Source: Actinospineispora acaciae DSM 45401
GTDB lineage: Bacteria; Actinomycetota; Actinomycetes; Mycobacteriales; Pseudonocardiaceae
Assembly (NCBI RefSeq): GCF_000620785.1
Contig: NZ_JIAI01000012.1
Location: 124,001-188,000, forward strand
Length of the DNA: 64,000 nt
Reading direction: 5' to 3'
Shown: positions 33,709 through 42,581 of the stretch, piece after piece
Position numbering within the stretch: position 1 is the stretch's first letter
Layout: the number at the start of each line of letters is the position of its first letter
The notes under the pieces: model-generated
What the model was told of the DNA's origin: nothing
Seen by the model: only the letters and a program-made list of their open reading frames with translations
Database searches by the model: none
Translations under genes and position numbers: made by a program

Positions 33709-34872
33709 GTGACGCCCGCGCCATTACGTCCGCCGCCGCACGCCGAGGTGGTGATCATCGGCGGCGGCGTGATCGGCACCAGCGCGGCGTTCCACCTGGC
33801 CGAGGCGGGCGTGGACGTGATGCTGCTGGAACGCGACGAGCTGGCCTCCGGGAGCACCTCGAAGGCGGCCGGCGGGGTGCGGGCGATGTTCTCCGACCCG
33901 GTGAACATCGAGCTCGGGCTGCGCAGCCTGGCCGCGTTCGAGCGTTTCGGCGAGCGGCCCGGCGGCGAGATCGACCTCGCGCAGCACGGCTACCTGTTTC
34001 TGCTGGACAACCCCGACGACGTCGCCGCGTTCGAGAGCAGCGTGGCACTGCAGAACCGGCTCGGGGTGCCCAGCCGGATGCTGGACGTGGCGCAGGCGTG
34101 CGCGATGTCGCCGTACGTCGACCCGGACGGGCTGCTCGCCGCCGCCTTCTCCCCTCGGGACGGGCACTGCACCCCGGAGGCCGTCGTCCAGGGCTACGCG
34201 GCCGGGGCTCGTGCGCACGGCGCCGTGATCAGACGGCACTGCGAGGTGACCGGGATCGCCGCCGCCGACGGCCACATCACCGGGGTGCGGACGGCCACCG
34301 GTGAGGTGCGGACAGGGACGGTGATCTGCGCGGCCGGGGCCTGGTCGGCGGCGGTCGGGGACATGGTCGGCGTGCCGCTGCCGGTGCGGCCACTGCGCCG
34401 GCAGGTGCTGGTCAGCGAGCCGGTCCCGGACCTTCCGCCCGGCCTGCCGTTCACCATCGACTTCGGCTCGACGTTCTACTTCCATCCCGAAGGCCCCGGG
34501 CTGTTGATGGGCATGTCCGACCCGGAGGAGGACTTCGGCTTCGACACCTCCCGCAACGACGCCTGGCTGGGCCGGTTCGCCGAGGTGGCGGCGCGGCGGG
34601 CGCCCAGGCTGGCCGAGGTGGGCATCGCGCACGGCTGGGCCGGGCTGTACGACATGAGCCCGGACCACAACGCGGTGGTCGGCGAGGCGCCGTCGGTGAG
34701 CCGTTTCCTGTACGCGACGGGGTTCTCCGGGCACGGCTTCCTGCAGGGACCGGCGATCGGCGAGGTGCTGCGCGACCTGGTGCTCGGCCGGCCGCCTGCG
34801 GTGGACGTCTCCGGGCTCGACGTCCGCCGGTTCGCCCACGACCGCTCGCGGCCGGAGCGCAACTGCGTCTGA
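33709..34872 (+). CDS. DAO-type FAD-dependent amine oxidoreductase
   Basis: A 387-aa FAD protein: dinucleotide site VVIIGGGVIGTSAAFHLAEAG at the N-terminus, STSKAAGGVRAMF, CAAGAWSA, and C-terminal GFSGHGFLQGPAIGEVL. It belongs with sarcosine/glycine oxidases and sarcosine oxidase beta-like proteins. Start GTG at 33709 follows GAGGCGAG; GTG at 33694 overlapping the ALDH stop is an alternative. Coupling to an ALDH7-like enzyme fits oxidation of a cyclic or secondary amine such as pipecolate, but the substrate is inferred only. Confidence 0.87.
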   Translation: MTPAPLRPPPHAEVVIIGGGVIGTSAAFHLAEAGVDVMLLERDELASGSTSKAAGGVRAMFSDPVNIELGLRSLAAFERFGERPGGEIDLAQHGYLFLLDNPDDVAAFESSVALQNRLGVPSRMLDVAQACAMSPYVDPDGLLAAAFSPRDGHCTPEAVVQGYAAGARAHGAVIRRHCEVTGIAAADGHITGVRTATGEVRTGTVICAAGAWSAAVGDMVGVPLPVRPLRRQVLVSEPVPDLPPGLPFTIDFGSTFYFHPEGPGLLMGMSDPEEDFGFDTSRNDAWLGRFAEVAARRAPRLAEVGIAHGWAGLYDMSPDHNAVVGEAPSVSRFLYATGFSGHGFLQGPAIGEVLRDLVLGRPPAVDVSGLDVRRFAHDRSRPERNCV

Positions 34873-34931
34873 GAGCCGATTTCCCAGCTATCAGGCTGCG
34901 CAAGACGCTCACCTGCTGACAGCATGCACCA

Positions 34932-35843
34932 GTGCTCAACCCGATCCACCTGCGCACCCTGCGGGAGTGCGTCAGCACCGGTTCGTTCGCGGAGGCCGCA
35001 CGCAACCTCGGGTACACCGCATCGGCGGTCTCCCAGCAGATGTTCTTACTGGAGCGGGCGCTGGGCGCCGCGCTGTTCGAGCGCTCGGCGCGCAGCGTCC
35101 GGGCCACCGCCGTCGCCAAGCTGCTGGCCGCCCGCAGCGGCGCGGTGCTCGGCGCGCTGAACATGCTCGAACGCGAGGCCAGGTCGATGGTGCTCGGCGA
35201 GGCGGGCACGCTGCGGCTGGCCAGCTTCGCCACCGCGAATGCGCGCATCGTGCCGGCCGCGCTGGCCGCCGTGGTCGCCAAGCGCCCGAACGCCGAGGTC
35301 CAGCTCGACGAGGGCGACCCGGACGAGGTGCTGGCCGGCGTGTTGGACGGCGGGCTGGATGCCGCCGTGGTCTTCGAATACGACCTGGACCCGAGGGACT
35401 GGCCGGTCGAGCTGACCCGCACCGAGCTGTTGTCCGAACCCTTCGTGCTCGCCGTGCCCGCCGAACACCGCCTCGCCGACCGCACCGAGGCCGACCTGGC
35501 CGAGTGCCGCGACGAGACCTGGATCTGCCCTCGTGAGGACACCGCCGGCGCACGCTCGCTGGTGCGGCTGGCCGCCGAGGCCGGCTTCGTGCCCAGAATC
35601 ATCTTCCGCTCCAATGACTACGGCGTGATCCGCGACCTGGTGTTCCGCGGCCTCGGCGTGGCCATGCTCCCCGGGCTGGCCTGGCCCGACGGTGGCATCC
35701 ACCCGCTGCGCCTGACCGGCCGCCAGCCGCACCGCCACGTCCTGGTCCTGCACCGCGACAACAACAGCAACCCATTGCTCCCGCTCGCCCTGGACTGCCT
35801 CGCCCAGGCCAGCGCCGAGTTCACCGGCGCCCGGGAGTGGTGA
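34932..35843 (+). CDS. LysR family transcriptional regulator
   Basis: A 303-aa LysR regulator. HTH IHLRTLRECVSTGSFAEAARNLGYTASAVSQQMFLLERALGAALFER, then a substrate-binding domain with SNDYGVIRDLVFRGLGVAMLPGLAWPDGGIHPL. It follows the ALDH/FAD-oxidase pair on the same strand and is the likely regulator. A related fragment of its C-terminal segment recurs at 37221-37304. GTG start. Confidence 0.9.
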   Translation: MLNPIHLRTLRECVSTGSFAEAARNLGYTASAVSQQMFLLERALGAALFERSARSVRATAVAKLLAARSGAVLGALNMLEREARSMVLGEAGTLRLASFATANARIVPAALAAVVAKRPNAEVQLDEGDPDEVLAGVLDGGLDAAVVFEYDLDPRDWPVELTRTELLSEPFVLAVPAEHRLADRTEADLAECRDETWICPREDTAGARSLVRLAAEAGFVPRIIFRSNDYGVIRDLVFRGLGVAMLPGLAWPDGGIHPLRLTGRQPHRHVLVLHRDNNSNPLLPLALDCLAQASAEFTGAREW

Positions 35844-35874
35844 GCGCCGCGCGACCCCCGCGGCTCGACGGTCG

Positions 35875-36321
35875 TTACCTGCCCTCGGCGCCGAGCTGTC
35901 GCAGTAGGCCGCGGTAGTCGGTGCGCACCCACTCCTCGACCAGCCGACCGTCGTCGTCGAACCTGAAGATGTTGATCAGGTCCATGGTGACCCTCGTGCC
36001 CGTGGGGGGCAGGGGGCCGGCCGGCGACTGGGTGAACTCGCGTACGAACGTGCCCTCGATCCACGTCTGGCACGCCAAGGTGTTGCCCTCGGCCACGATG
36101 ATGCCCCGGGTGATCGTGCGGTCGTCGAAGGCCGCCCGGATCGACTCGAAGTACGCGGTGAGCCCCGCGTAGTCGGACTCGAAGCCGTCGGGACCGTGGA
36201 AGCGGAACTTCTCCTGGTCGAAGTAGGTGTCGACCTCGGCTTGGTCTTCACCGGACACCTCCAGCTCGCCGGCGCGAACGAGCCGGGAGATCAACTCGGT
36301 ACGGGTGAACTTCTGGGTCAT
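35875..36321 (-). CDS. Nuclear transport factor 2 / SnoaL-like protein
   Basis: A 148-aa NTF2-like protein: FHGPDGFESDYAGLTAYFESIRAAFDD and VTMDLINIFRFDDDGRLVEEWVRTDYRGLLRQLG. Such proteins form cone-shaped pockets used in polyketide cyclisation or epoxide hydrolysis, or have no known role. Start at 36321 (MTQKFTRTEL) follows GGAAGGCAG; a longer frame enters the intergenic region. It is divergent from TetR at 36437, which probably controls it. Confidence 0.85.
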   Translation of the reverse strand: MTQKFTRTELISRLVRAGELEVSGEDQAEVDTYFDQEKFRFHGPDGFESDYAGLTAYFESIRAAFDDRTITRGIIVAEGNTLACQTWIEGTFVREFTQSPAGPLPPTGTRVTMDLINIFRFDDDGRLVEEWVRTDYRGLLRQLGAEGR

Positions 36322-36368
36322 CTGACTGCCTTCCGCTCGGGGTGGCCGGCGATCGATGAGCTGCGTTT

Positions 36369-36430
36369 GCTGCATGATTGCCATAGTAGCAGCGAATGCT
36401 GACGATGCAATGCTGCATGTGTGGTAGTCT
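36369..36430. promoter_or_regulatory. Divergent promoter with TGCTGCAT repeats
   Basis: TGCTGCAT occurs twice (36369-36376 and 36411-36418). The second is part of the inverted repeat ATGCA-ATGC-TGCAT at 36405-36418. TAGTCT at 36426-36431, about 6 bp from the GTG of the TetR gene, suggests a -10 box and leaderless transcript. The gap is distinctly AT-richer than its surroundings. Confidence 0.6.
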
Positions 36431-36436
36431 TGCCGT

Positions 36437-37090
36437 GTGAAGGAGACGATGACGCGCCACGAGCGGAGGAGGCAACGCACTCGTGCCCTCATCCGGGAGA
36501 CGGCATGGGAGCTGTTCGTGGCTCATGGCTACGACGCCACGACCATCAAGGCGATCGCCGACGCCGCCGACGTCGCGCCGCGCACCGTCACGATGCATTT
36601 CCCCGCCAAGGACGACCTGCTGTTCGCCGACGACGACTACTTCGGTGCCGACCGGCTCGAGCGCCGGCTCACCGCCCGCCCCGCCGGGCAGCAGGCGTTG
36701 GAGGCGCTGCGGCACTGGATGGTCGAGACCATCGACGACATCGGCTCCAGCAGGGCCGACCGCGCCGACCGCTACTGGCACGCACGAGCGCAGCGCGCCA
36801 GGCTGATCGACGAGAACGACCGGTTGCGCGGCCTCGCGCGCGCCTCCTACTCGCCCATGGAGCGCATCCTCGCCGCCGCCATCGCCGACGATCTCCACGT
36901 CGAGCCCGACGCTCTCGGGCCGCGCCTGGCCGCGACCACGGCCGTGACCGGCCTCCGTGAGCTCTACGACAGCCACGAAGCCCGTTCGCTCGGGCCGCAA
37001 CCGACCGGAGGTGATCTCATACGACTCGTCAACGAGGTCGTCGACTACGCCATTGCCGGACTGGCGGCGGTCACCGTCGAACCCGCCTAG
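36437..37090 (+). CDS. TetR/AcrR family transcriptional regulator
   Basis: A 217-aa TetR regulator; HTH in RETAWELFVAHGYDATTIKAIADAADVAPRTVTMHFPAKDDLLF. GTG at 36437 fits a leaderless transcript; ATG at 36449 with AAGGAG just upstream is an alternative. It is divergent from the SnoaL-like gene. Its stop is followed after 40 bp by a 16-bp tandem-repeat array. Confidence 0.87.
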   Translation: MKETMTRHERRRQRTRALIRETAWELFVAHGYDATTIKAIADAADVAPRTVTMHFPAKDDLLFADDDYFGADRLERRLTARPAGQQALEALRHWMVETIDDIGSSRADRADRYWHARAQRARLIDENDRLRGLARASYSPMERILAAAIADDLHVEPDALGPRLAATTAVTGLRELYDSHEARSLGPQPTGGDLIRLVNEVVDYAIAGLAAVTVEPA

Positions 37091-37130
37091 CGACGGCTCC
37101 GTAGGCCGAGACCTGGGCACTTCTCCGCGG

Positions 37131-37210
37131 TGACCTTCCGCGGCGGTGACCTTCCGCGGCGGTGACCTTCCGCGGCGGTGACCTTCCGCGGCGGTGACCT
37201 TCCGCGGCGG
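37131..37210. repeat. Minisatellite of five 16-bp units
   Basis: The unit TGACCTTCCGCGGCGG is repeated five times without change at 37131-37210. A decayed part-copy precedes it and TGACCA follows. There are no spacers, so it is not a CRISPR array. It sits right before the LysR remnant. Exact identity of the copies suggests a recent or actively slipping array. Confidence 0.9.
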
Positions 37211-37220
37211 TGACCACAGC

Positions 37221-37304
37221 GTGTTCCGTGACCTGGTGTTCCGGGGCCTCGGCGTCGCCATGCCGTTCCACCTTGGCCGGTCCGATAGCGGTATCCACGC
37301 GTCA
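37221..37304 (+). pseudogene. LysR C-terminal remnant
   Basis: The frame from 37221 reads VFRDLVFRGLGVAM...SDSGIH, matching VIRDLVFRGLGVAM...PDGGIH of the LysR gene around 35625-35700. About 30 bp around GACCTGGTGTTCCG are nearly identical in DNA. There is no start, no HTH and no further LysR sequence. It is a duplicated or leftover fragment on the same strand. The 371-bp gap 37091-37461 otherwise holds only the minisatellite. Confidence 0.8.
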
Positions 37305-37461
37305 CTCCCGTTCTCGCCATCCCCTCGAGCGAGCGGCGGGGCGCGTTGATCACGACCGGGGAGATCGTCCACCGAGGCGGAGCACTCCTTGGGCTGAGGG
37401 CGAGCTACCCGCACCCAGGGGTACTTGGCCTCGGGTCGATATGCGGCCAAGCTGCTTGGTG

Positions 37462-39675
37462 ATGACCGAAGCGATCGATGAGCACTTCCTGTCCGCCGTC
37501 TCCGCGCTACCGGCGCCGGACCGGGCCCGCGCTCCCGACGAGGAGATCGCGCCCGGGCTGACCGGGGCCCGCGCGCTGGAGCTGTTCGACGCCCAACTGG
37601 GCAACCGGCACCTCGATCTGGCCGCCCGCGAACTGGGTGCGGCCGGGCGCGGGTACTACAGCATCGGCTCGTCCGGGCACGAGGGGAACGCGGCGGTGGC
37701 GGCCGCGCTGCGACCCACCGACCCGGCGCTGCTGCACTACCGCTCGGGCGCGTTCTACCTGCAGCGGGCGGCGCAGGTCCCGGGGCAGGAGCCGCTGCGG
37801 GACGTGCTGCTCGGGGTGACCGCGGCGGCGGACGAGCCGATCGCGGGCGGGCGGCACAAGGTGTTCGGGAACAAGGCGCTCGCGGTCATTCCGCAGACGT
37901 CCACGATCGCCTCGCACCTGCCGCGCGCGCTGGGGCTGGCGTTCGGGCTGGAGCGGGCGGCGAAGCTCGGGCTGGGGTGCGAGTGGCCGGCCGACTCGGT
38001 GGTGGTGTGCAGCTTCGGCGACGCCTCGGCCAACCACTCGACGGCGGTGGGCGCGATCAACGCCGCGCTGGCCTGCCGGTACCAGGGGCTGCCGGTGCCG
38101 CTGCTGCTGGTCTGCGAGGACAACGGCATCGGCATCAGCGTGCGCACCCCGCCGGGCTGGGTCGAGGCGGCGTACGGGAGCCGGCCCGGGCTGCGGTACT
38201 TCGACGCGGACGGCGCCGACCTGGCCGACGCGCTGGAGACGGCCACCCGGGCGGCGGAGTTCGTGCGGGCGGAGCGGGCGCCGGCGTTCCTGCGGCTGCG
38301 CACGGTGCGGCTGATGGGCCACGCCGGCTCGGACGTCGAGCTGTCCTACCGGAGCGCGGCGGAGATCGCCGCCGACTACGCCCGCGACCCACTGCTGGGC
38401 ACCGCGCGGCTGCTGGTCGGGTCCGGGCTGGTGGCCGCCGCGGACGTGGTCAAGCTGTACGAGCGCAAGCGGGAGGAGGTGCGCCGGGTCGCCTCGGAGG
38501 CGTGCGAGCGGCCCAAGCTCGGCTCCGCCGAGGAGGTGATGGCCCCGCTCGCGCCGTCGGACCCGGAAAAGGTGGCGTCCGCCTCGGCGGTGGCCGCCCC
38601 GGACGAGGCGCGGCGGCGCGCGTTCGAGGCCCAACCGCCCGAGCGCGAGGGCCCGCTCACCCTGGCCCAGGCGATCAACAGGTCGCTGGCCGACGTGCTG
38701 GCGGCCGACGGCGGCGCCGTGCTGTTCGGCGAGGACGTGGCGGTCAAGGGCGGCGTGTACGGGGTGACCAGGGGGCTGCGCAAGCGGTTCGGCGCGGCCA
38801 GGGTGTTCGACTCGCTGTTGGACGAGCAGAGCGTGCTCGGCACCGCGCTGGGCATGGCGCTGGCCGGGTTCCTGCCCATCGCGGAGATCCAGTACCTGGC
38901 GTACCTGCACAACGCCGCCGACCAGTTGCGCGGCGAGGCCGCCACGCTGCGGTTCTTCTCCCAGGGGCAGTACCGCAACCCGATGATCGTGCGGATCGCC
39001 GGCTACGGGTACCAGAAGGGGTTCGGCGGTCACTTCCACAACGACAACGCGGTGGCCGCGCTGCGCGACATCCCGGGGCTGGTGGTCGCCTCGCCGGGCC
39101 GGCCCGATGACGCGGCGGCCATGTTGCGGACCTGTGCGGCGGCGGGGCGCGCGGACGGTCGGGTGTGCGTGTTCCTGGAGCCGATCGCGCTGTACCACAC
39201 GCGCGACCTGCACGAACCGGGCGACGACGGCTGGCTCGCGGAGTACCCCGACCCGGACGGCTGGGCGTCCACGCACGTGCCGCTGGGCAGCGCCCGACGC
39301 TACGGCGACGGGGCGGACCTCACGCTGGTCAGCTTCGCCAACGGGCTGCGGATGAGCCTGCGGGTGGCCCGGCGGCTGGCCGCGCGCGGCATCGGCGTGC
39401 GGGTGCTGGACCTGCGCTGGCTGGCCCCGCTGCCGACCGACGACGTGCTCCGCGAGGCGCGGGCCACCGGGCGGGTGCTGGTCGTGGACGAGACCCGGCA
39501 CACCGGCGGGGTGGCCGAGCCGGTGCTGGCCGGGCTGGTCGACGCGGGCTTCGACGGCCGGATGGCCAGGGTGGCCAGCGCGGACAGCTTCATCCCGCTC
39601 GGCGCCGCCGCCGAGAAGGTGCTGTTGTCCGAGCCCCGGATCGAACGGGCCGCCCTGGACCTACTCCGCCGGTGA
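37462..39675 (+). CDS. Fused E1 alpha-beta 2-oxoacid dehydrogenase (thiamine diphosphate)
   Basis: A 737-aa fusion of E1 alpha and E1 beta, which elsewhere are separate genes. Alpha: HYRSGAFYLQRA, HKVFGNKALAVIPQTSTIASHLPRALGLAFG and ThDP site FGDASANHST...CEDNGIGIS. Beta, from about residue 400: LTLAQAINRSLADVL, GEDVAVKGGVYGVTRGL, LLDEQSVLGTALGMALAGFLPIAEIQY. Residues needed for ThDP look intact. No E2 or E3 gene is nearby, so it must borrow a core or act as a decarboxylase. ATG 37462 is chosen; 37441 is possible. The end overlaps the convergent gene by 15 bp. Confidence 0.87.
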   Translation: MTEAIDEHFLSAVSALPAPDRARAPDEEIAPGLTGARALELFDAQLGNRHLDLAARELGAAGRGYYSIGSSGHEGNAAVAAALRPTDPALLHYRSGAFYLQRAAQVPGQEPLRDVLLGVTAAADEPIAGGRHKVFGNKALAVIPQTSTIASHLPRALGLAFGLERAAKLGLGCEWPADSVVVCSFGDASANHSTAVGAINAALACRYQGLPVPLLLVCEDNGIGISVRTPPGWVEAAYGSRPGLRYFDADGADLADALETATRAAEFVRAERAPAFLRLRTVRLMGHAGSDVELSYRSAAEIAADYARDPLLGTARLLVGSGLVAAADVVKLYERKREEVRRVASEACERPKLGSAEEVMAPLAPSDPEKVASASAVAAPDEARRRAFEAQPPEREGPLTLAQAINRSLADVLAADGGAVLFGEDVAVKGGVYGVTRGLRKRFGAARVFDSLLDEQSVLGTALGMALAGFLPIAEIQYLAYLHNAADQLRGEAATLRFFSQGQYRNPMIVRIAGYGYQKGFGGHFHNDNAVAALRDIPGLVVASPGRPDDAAAMLRTCAAAGRADGRVCVFLEPIALYHTRDLHEPGDDGWLAEYPDPDGWASTHVPLGSARRYGDGADLTLVSFANGLRMSLRVARRLAARGIGVRVLDLRWLAPLPTDDVLREARATGRVLVVDETRHTGGVAEPVLAGLVDAGFDGRMARVASADSFIPLGAAAEKVLLSEPRIERAALDLLRR

Positions 39676-42075
39676 GCCGAACCGAGGGGCGGCGGGCGGG
39701 GCGTCGCGGGTGAGCACGGCGTCGAGCTCGCCGTCGAGCCGGCGCCAGAACTGGAGGCACGACGCGATGTCGGGCTGCCGGGCACCGGCGAGCTCCGGCT
39801 GTTCCGGCAGGAGCTTCAGGATGGACTTCCAGTGCTCGTCGCGCAGGGCCACTATCGTGTCGAAGTATTCGTCCGGATAGGCCAGGGTGCGGCCTTGGAC
39901 AACGGGCCCGAGCAGCTCGTAGCGGCGTACGTCGGGGTCTTCCTGGAACTGTGGGAGCGCGCTTCCAGGAGAGGCGCGATGGCGCCGCCGGGCGAAGTCG
40001 TCCATCTCGTCGATCAGCTTGATCCGGGTGCGCCAGTCGCGGTCGTCGAGGGCGAACGCGCGAGCAATTCTTCGTGCTCTGTTCTCGCGGTCGGTCTCGT
40101 CCTTGATGGCCAGGGCGTCGGCATCGGGCCTGAGCTCGCCCTCCCAGTAGCTCGCCCGCAGGTGCGCGTACTCCTGGAGCAGGCGCATTGTGTGTGTCGA
40201 GATGAGTACGGGCAGCAACTTCACCGGGCGCGCCGAGCGGGGTTCCTCGTTCGGCAGGTACCTGTCGAGATAGTCCACGAACTGAGGGGTCGAGCGCAGC
40301 GGGTTGAGATCCTGGTCGCCGACCGAGAGCCATTGCGAGAACTGTCCGACATAGCTGCTGTCCGAGCAGCTCACCGCCCTTTCGAGATGTCGCACGGCAC
40401 GCAGCCTGAGCTCTTTGTGCTCCGAGGTGTGTTCGCGCCATCCGCGCATGGCGACCACGAGCGTGCACGTCGCGTTGTAGTGCTCCTGCCATTCCTGCGC
40501 CCGGGCCGGCTTCCGGCGCAGGATGGCATCGAGCTCGGCGTCGAGCTCGCGGGGCGAGCGTGGCCATGTCGAGGACGGCCCGTTGCCGCCGTCGTCCAGC
40601 CCGGACGCCGCGTAGTCGAGATAGAGCGGCGCCCAGACGCTCAGTACCTCCAACGACGTCTGGGTGACCGGCATGCCCGGACGCCGGCGGCCGCGCGACC
40701 ATCGGTAGTCGTCGACGAGATGCGTCGTTTCCCGGTACGCGACATATTGGAGGAAGTGCCGCAGGCGCGGTGGGCGCTGAATGAGGTCGTCCAGCTCGAA
40801 TCGCGTCCGCATGGCGTCGTTGTATTCCCTGACGTACGAGCGCAGCCAGACCTTCAGGCGGTCGATCAGAGCCCTGCGCTCCGCCGCGCGGATACGGTTG
40901 CGCACGACCTGGCCCGGTGAGGTTTCGGCAGTTATCGGCACCACCCTGGACCATTGTTCGGCGAGCTGGTCCGCGGCGGCCAGGCGACATACCAGTCGAT
41001 ACCGCGCGATGAGCAACGCATCGCGTCCGCTTCGGCTGCGCCGGAACCGGTGCGGAGGCTCGCCGCTCGCGGCGTAGTAGTCACCGAGCAGGGCGCGAAG
41101 CCGCAGCCACAACCGGCGGTCGTACCAGGACTCGATGGCAACGACGTCCGCATAGCTCGCGAGCGCGTCGACGAACAGGCCGAGTTGCTCCTGGGTCTGG
41201 GCCAGCTCGACACGCAGGTACGGGTTCTGTGGATCCATCTTCAGCGCGCGGTGAAATGCGACCAGCGCCTTTTCGTACTCTCGGTTGCGGACGTGATGGT
41301 GCGCGAGCTGGCTCTGGTGGAACAGCTCGGACGGCATTTCGTATCCGCGCCAGGCGGTCCACGGCGCGCGGCGCGACAGCCGGGTGTGGGGCAGGATGAA
41401 CGCGCCGACGAAGTGCGCGGCGCGCTCGGCGACCGAGGCCCAGTCGTCCGACCAGAACGTGTCGATCTCGCCGCGCCCGCCGGGCAGCGCCGTGATCGAG
41501 ATGGTGATCCCGCGGGGCCGAGGACCGGGACGCGTTCTCAGCTGGGCGGACACCCGGTAGGCGTGGCGGACCTGGATGACGGCGCGAACCAGACCGGCGA
41601 TCGTGGCGATCATGTTGGCGCTGCCGTCGGTCGCGGTCTTGACGTTGTCGAGAACCGAGTCGGCGGAGGGCTCGTTGGGCACGGACTGGGGCGCCGACAG
41701 GCTCATCGTCGTCAGCTTCTGGCGAAACTCGGCGAGCACCTCGTCGGCGGACTTGGTTTCCGGGGACTTGGTTTCCGGGGACGTGGTCCCGAAGGACGTG
41801 ACCTCGACCGCTCCGGGGCGGTAGGCCAGCCTGGCGAACAACGCGCGCCGAATCGTCAGCAGCGCCGCCACGAACAGCGCGGCCGTGATGATGTGTCCGA
41901 TCGTGGTCCACTGGTGCTCGGTCACGGCCGGAGGTCGAGGAACCGTCGTGTCCCAGACCGCGAACGCCGCTGCGGACGCCACGAGCAGCAGCAACGCCAG
42001 TACGGCCAGCCGGATCGGGTGCGGCATAGGGATCCGTTCGGTGACGGACTGCCGCCTCGACCACCATCTGATCAT
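39661..42075 (-). CDS. Large membrane protein with TPR-like region, function unknown
   Basis: An 804-aa protein with two N-terminal membrane helices (IRLAVLALLLLVASAAAFAVW and IGHIITAALFVAALL), then a cytoplasmic part. A duplicated SPETK segment and a TPR-like pair (REYEKALVAFHRALKMDPQNPYLRVELAQTQEQLGLFVDALASYADVV) are visible near residues 265-315. The rest is Arg-rich and helical with no domain I recognise. ATG 42075 follows GAAAGGGG. Codon choice is less GC-extreme than its neighbours, which hints at acquisition. Confidence 0.75.
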   Translation of the reverse strand: MIRWWSRRQSVTERIPMPHPIRLAVLALLLLVASAAAFAVWDTTVPRPPAVTEHQWTTIGHIITAALFVAALLTIRRALFARLAYRPGAVEVTSFGTTSPETKSPETKSADEVLAEFRQKLTTMSLSAPQSVPNEPSADSVLDNVKTATDGSANMIATIAGLVRAVIQVRHAYRVSAQLRTRPGPRPRGITISITALPGGRGEIDTFWSDDWASVAERAAHFVGAFILPHTRLSRRAPWTAWRGYEMPSELFHQSQLAHHHVRNREYEKALVAFHRALKMDPQNPYLRVELAQTQEQLGLFVDALASYADVVAIESWYDRRLWLRLRALLGDYYAASGEPPHRFRRSRSGRDALLIARYRLVCRLAAADQLAEQWSRVVPITAETSPGQVVRNRIRAAERRALIDRLKVWLRSYVREYNDAMRTRFELDDLIQRPPRLRHFLQYVAYRETTHLVDDYRWSRGRRRPGMPVTQTSLEVLSVWAPLYLDYAASGLDDGGNGPSSTWPRSPRELDAELDAILRRKPARAQEWQEHYNATCTLVVAMRGWREHTSEHKELRLRAVRHLERAVSCSDSSYVGQFSQWLSVGDQDLNPLRSTPQFVDYLDRYLPNEEPRSARPVKLLPVLISTHTMRLLQEYAHLRASYWEGELRPDADALAIKDETDRENRARRIARAFALDDRDWRTRIKLIDEMDDFARRRHRASPGSALPQFQEDPDVRRYELLGPVVQGRTLAYPDEYFDTIVALRDEHWKSILKLLPEQPELAGARQPDIASCLQFWRRLDGELDAVLTRDAPPAAPRFGSPAE

Positions 42076-42245
42076 GTCGCGGCCCCTTTCGCCGTTGGCC
42101 GCCCGTTGGCCCGCTCCGGCCCTCGGCACCACTGAGGAGGTCATCGGGGCTAGCCGTGATACCTGATGCCGCGTCGTCGTGGCCGGGTCGTGACGCGATT
42201 GGATACCGTTGCGGCTATATGCTTCATTAGCTATACTCCCTGCCC

Positions 42246-42581
42246 GTGTCCGGTACGTTCGAGGTGCTTGCGGAGCCGACGCGGCGGCGGATCCTCGACC
42301 TGCTGCTTGTGCGGCCTCGGCTGGTCGGTGAGCTGACCGAGGCGCTCGGCCTGAGCCAGCCCGGGACGTCCAAGCACCTGCGGGTGCTGCGCGAGGCCGG
42401 CCTGGTGCGGGTCCGCCCGGAGGCGCAGCGGCGCTGGTACGAGCTGCGGCCCGAACCGCTGGAAGAGCTGGATGCCTGGCTGGCGCCCTACCGGCGGTAC
42501 TGGTCGACCCAGCTCGACGCGCTGGAGCGGTACCTGGACGTCATGCCCGACGACCCCGAAGGAGATGACCCGCAGACATGA
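42246..42581 (+). CDS. ArsR family transcriptional regulator
   Basis: A 111-aa winged-helix regulator: VLAEPTRRRILDLLLVRPRLVGELTEALGLSQPGTSKHLRVLREAGLVRVRPEAQRRWYEL. No metal-binding CXC motif is present. GTG start is preceded by TATACT at about 42231-42236. Its stop overlaps the SRPBCC gene in ATGA, the usual SRPBCC-ArsR pairing in actinomycetes. Confidence 0.9.
   Translation: MSGTFEVLAEPTRRRILDLLLVRPRLVGELTEALGLSQPGTSKHLRVLREAGLVRVRPEAQRRWYELRPEPLEELDAWLAPYRRYWSTQLDALERYLDVMPDDPEGDDPQT

Noticed and set aside
37131..37210. CRISPR array
   Set aside because: Units are directly adjacent with no unique spacers and no cas genes are nearby; a minisatellite.
42205..42240. GCTATA repeats upstream of ArsR as a strong ArsR operator
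   Set aside because: Only 4-bp symmetry is visible; too weak to annotate separately.
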